Positions 61,265-64,000 of a stretch of DNA of 64,000 bases are shown here, piece by piece. The stretch lies in contig NW_022098031.1 in assembly GCF_002288925.2 (NCBI RefSeq), forward strand, positions 15,980,202-16,044,201, written 5' to 3'. This DNA comes from Delphinapterus leucas (Eukaryota; Chordata; Mammalia; Artiodactyla; Monodontidae). A program made the position numbers and the translations under genes. Each line of letters opens with the position of its first letter. Within the stretch, counting starts at the first letter, position 1. A model generated the notes under the pieces. It was given only the letters and a program-made list of their open reading frames with translations, did not search any database and was not told where the DNA came from.

Positions 61265-62510
61265 AGATAATTCAATGGAGAAAGAATAATTCAATGGGGA
61301 AAGGACTAATGGATATTCACATGTAAAAGAGTGATACTGGAGCCTTACCTCATACCATATACAAAAATGAACTCAAAATGAATCAATGACCTAAATGTAA
61401 GATCTAAAACTAAAAACTCTTAGAAGAAAACATGGGCAAAAATCTTTATGACCTCAAATTATGAAATGGTTAGGTATGATATCAAAATGCATAAGTGACC
61501 AAAGGAAAAACAGATAAACTGAATTCATCAAAATTAAAAATGATCGTGCTTCAAAGGACACTATCAAGAAAATGAAAAGACAATCCACAGGATGCAAGAA
61601 AATTTTTGGAAATCATATATCTGATAAGGGACTAGATGTTGAATATGTAAGAACTTTCACAACTCAATAATAATAAAAAGAAAACACAATTAAAAAGGAG
61701 CAAAGGATTTCAATAGATATTTCTCCCAAGATGATATATAAATGGACAATAAGCACATGAATGAGATGCTCAATGTCAATTTGAAACACAGTAAGATACC
61801 ACTTACCCACTAGGACGGCTATAATCAAAAGACAGTAACAAGTATTGCTAAGGATGTGGTGAAACTTAAACCCTCACACATTGTTGCTGAAAATGTAAAA
61901 TGGTGTGGTTGCTTGGGAAAACAGTTGGCAGTTCAACAGAAAGTAAAACACAGAGTAACTACATGGCCCAGCAATTCCACCCCTAGGTATACATCCAGTA
62001 GAAATGAAAATATCTATGCAAAAACTTGCAGGCAAATGCTCATAGCAGCATTATTCATAGCCAAAAAGTGGAAACAACCCAAATGCCCATCAACTGACAA
62101 TGAGATAAACAAAATGTGGTACTACCATAAGGTGGAATATTATTCAGCCACAAACAGAAAGTACTGGTACAACCTGCAACATAGATGAACCTTCAAAACA
62201 TTATGCTGAATAAAAGAAGCCTGACACACAAGAATATTTATTGTATGATTCCATTCATATGAAATATCCAGAATAACCAAATCAATACAGAAAGTAGATT
62301 AGTAGTTGCTAAGGGGTAGGGAAAGGGAGATTGCAGAATGACTGCTTATGGATATGGCTTTTTTTTTCTCTGGGGTGATGAAAAAGTTCTGAAATTAGAT
62401 GCTGCTTATGGTTGCCTAACGTCTGAATATAATAAAACCATGAACTGTACAATTGAAAAAGGGCAAATTTAATCCTATGTTACTTCTATTTCAAAAACAA
62501 AATTGAAATC
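61265..62510 (+). mobile_element. older L1 3' fragment
   Basis: 'aactcaaaatgaatcaatga', 'atgggcaaaaatctttatga', 'ccagcaattccacccctagg' and 'catgaactgtacaattgaaa' trace L1 ORF2 end and 3' UTR of an older subfamily. Confidence 0.85.
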
Positions 62511-63589
62511 ACTAAAGATCATAATAAGAAAAGCTAATAAAAGTAATTTCCAAACTCAAATTCTAAAAGTCTCCTAATCATAATCAGTATAAGGCAGGAA
62601 ATTTATAAAGATGTAAAACTCACAATAAACAATAAAAACACCTATGTATACCTATCATTTATGGAGCAATTTACTCTCAGCCTGGGATACTAAGGGTTTT
62701 TTTTTTTAATATACCTCATTTAACTCCTCACAAAAACCCTAAGAGATACAGATGATGAAACTGTGAACTAGGGTGACAGTTATCAGTCAGCAGTTTTTAA
62801 CCCAAGTCCAACTCTAAAGCCTATCAGTTTAACCCATATGGGCCAACTCTCAGTATTTTTAAAATTTAGGTAACCAATACAAACATATTTATATTACTGA
62901 TCGAGATATTTAAGCTCAAATGGGGAAGTGAAGTTTATGGGTTTAATCTTTGCCAGGCCAATTAGCCTTAAAGAGCCACATACTAAACCAATCAGTGCCA
63001 AGCATCTTGTTAGACAAATCTCTGTTCTCAAAGAATATATCATCTATTGGGAAAATGCATCTAAAACAGATAAAATACTCCTAAACATCACAAACTCTAA
63101 TTCCCAAATTCTGTGGTACAGACTTTAAGCACCAGAATAGTTAAGAGAAAAAGGTAATTTATACCACAAACCTAAACAAACCCACACTTTCTTAACTGTT
63201 TCAGTGCTGCTTTATTGTAATTACTACACAAACTCCACTTTTAGATTAAAGGTAACCCATGTATTTAAATATTTTAAAATTAAGGTCAAGTTGAAAAAAC
63301 TGTCACAAGCCCAACTTTGAAGGGAGCCATAGTATAATAAATCTGAAAGAATATATTGTCATTAATTATGTCAAAACAACTTGTCTATATGTCACTTAAG
63401 TTTTCAAATTATTACACACTTAAGAAGTCAAAAAAGAACTGTATACACAGTTAAGATTTATATGTATGTCTTCAAAGAAAACAGTGAAAATCATTTTATA
63501 CTAAAACTCACAATGAATAAAAGATACCAATTCAACAGGTAGGTCCCAATGTGAACATACTAACCCATTTACAAAAGAAACCCAATATT
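62511..63589. other. MON2 intron, no recognised element
   Basis: AT-rich. A weak MIR-like phrase lies near 62705-62790 ('tcacaaaaaccctaagagat'). No upstream MON2 exon found. Confidence 0.4.
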
Positions 63590-64000
63590 TTCTGTCTATT
63601 TATGATTTCAGAAGTGAGTAACAATACATATCGATAACTACCTTAAATGTAAATGGATTAAATGCTCCAACCAAAAGACACAGACTGGCTGAATGGATAC
63701 AAAAATAAGACCCATATATATGCTCTCTACAAGAGACCCACTTCAGACCTAGAGACACATACAGACTGAAAGTGAGGGGATGGAAAAAGATATTCCATGC
63801 AAATGGAAATCAAAAGAAAGCTGGAGTAGCAATTCTCATATCAGACAAAATAGATTTTAAAATAAAGACTATTACAAGAGACAAAGAATGACACTACATA
63901 ATGATCAAGGGATCAATCCAAGAAGAAGATACAACAATTATAAATATTTATGCACCCAACATAGGAGCACCTCAATACATAAGGCAGATGCTAACAGCCA
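63590..64000 (+). mobile_element. L1 ORF2 endonuclease start, running off the window
   Basis: 'accttaaatgtaaatggatt', 'aaaagacacagactggctga', 'acaagagacccacttcagac' and 'tctcatatcagacaaaatag' are the start of L1 ORF2. The rest lies beyond 64000. Confidence 0.85.

Noticed and set aside
60412..64000. Upstream MON2 exon preceding exon A
   Set aside because: No matching coding stretch with splice sites was seen; only L1 fragments and plain intron.
1..64000. tRNA genes suggested by box-B-like 'ggttcgagccc' motifs
   Set aside because: Each occurrence lies in a tRNA-derived SINE with head, body and A tail; none folds as a stand-alone tRNA in context.

Overview
The window is vertebrate nuclear DNA, almost certainly from a cetacean. 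It is AT-rich, intron-dominated and crowded with retrotransposons. The decisive clue is about 18 copies of tRNA-derived CHR-type SINEs. They carry the 5' head 'ggcttccctggtggc.cagtgg', the box-B-like 'ggttcgagccc', and an A-rich tail, many between clean target-site duplications. These SINEs are typical of whales and dolphins and their close artiodactyl relatives. Species cannot be fixed from the sequence alone.

There is one recognisable gene: MON2, on the minus strand, a Golgi/endosome membrane-trafficking scaffold related to the large Arf-GEFs. I could place 23 internal coding exons between 60411 (first in transcription order) and 9610 (last). All have GT-AG borders. Spliced together they give one open frame of 1,199 codons (3,599 nt) with every phase matching. 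Roughly the first 500 residues lie beyond 64000, and the last ~50 residues with the 3' UTR lie beyond position 1. The exons cover the middle and C-terminal parts of the protein. One is an 18-nt in-frame microexon at 26658..26675.

Layout from the left. 1..9609 is the last visible intron; it holds a near-full-length but dead L1 (about 1490..8465) loaded with SINEs, then a second L1 3' end. 9610..32039 carries exons 23 to 15, with SINEs, MIRs, an antisense old L1 and small DNA-transposon relics. 32040..44544 carries exons 14 and 13 plus several L1s: one with an inverted 5' part, and one broken by three SINEs and apparently missing about 2 kb. 44545..49503 carries exons 12 to 9. 49504..54470 is a 5-kb intron with a MaLR-type LTR and nested MIR/L1/SINE insertions. 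54471..60411 carries the compact exon group 8 to 1. 60412..64000 is intron with three L1 pieces, the last running off the window.

I found no RNA gene, CRISPR array, operon or second protein-coding gene, and no new biological system. The points most worth a second look are the microexon with a possible neural splicing motif, inverted SINE pairs around small exon groups, the SINE-associated L1 deletion, and microsatellites that arose at one homologous spot in several L1 copies. MON2 assignment and SINE/LINE/MIR/MER names rest on recognition from memory, not on a search.
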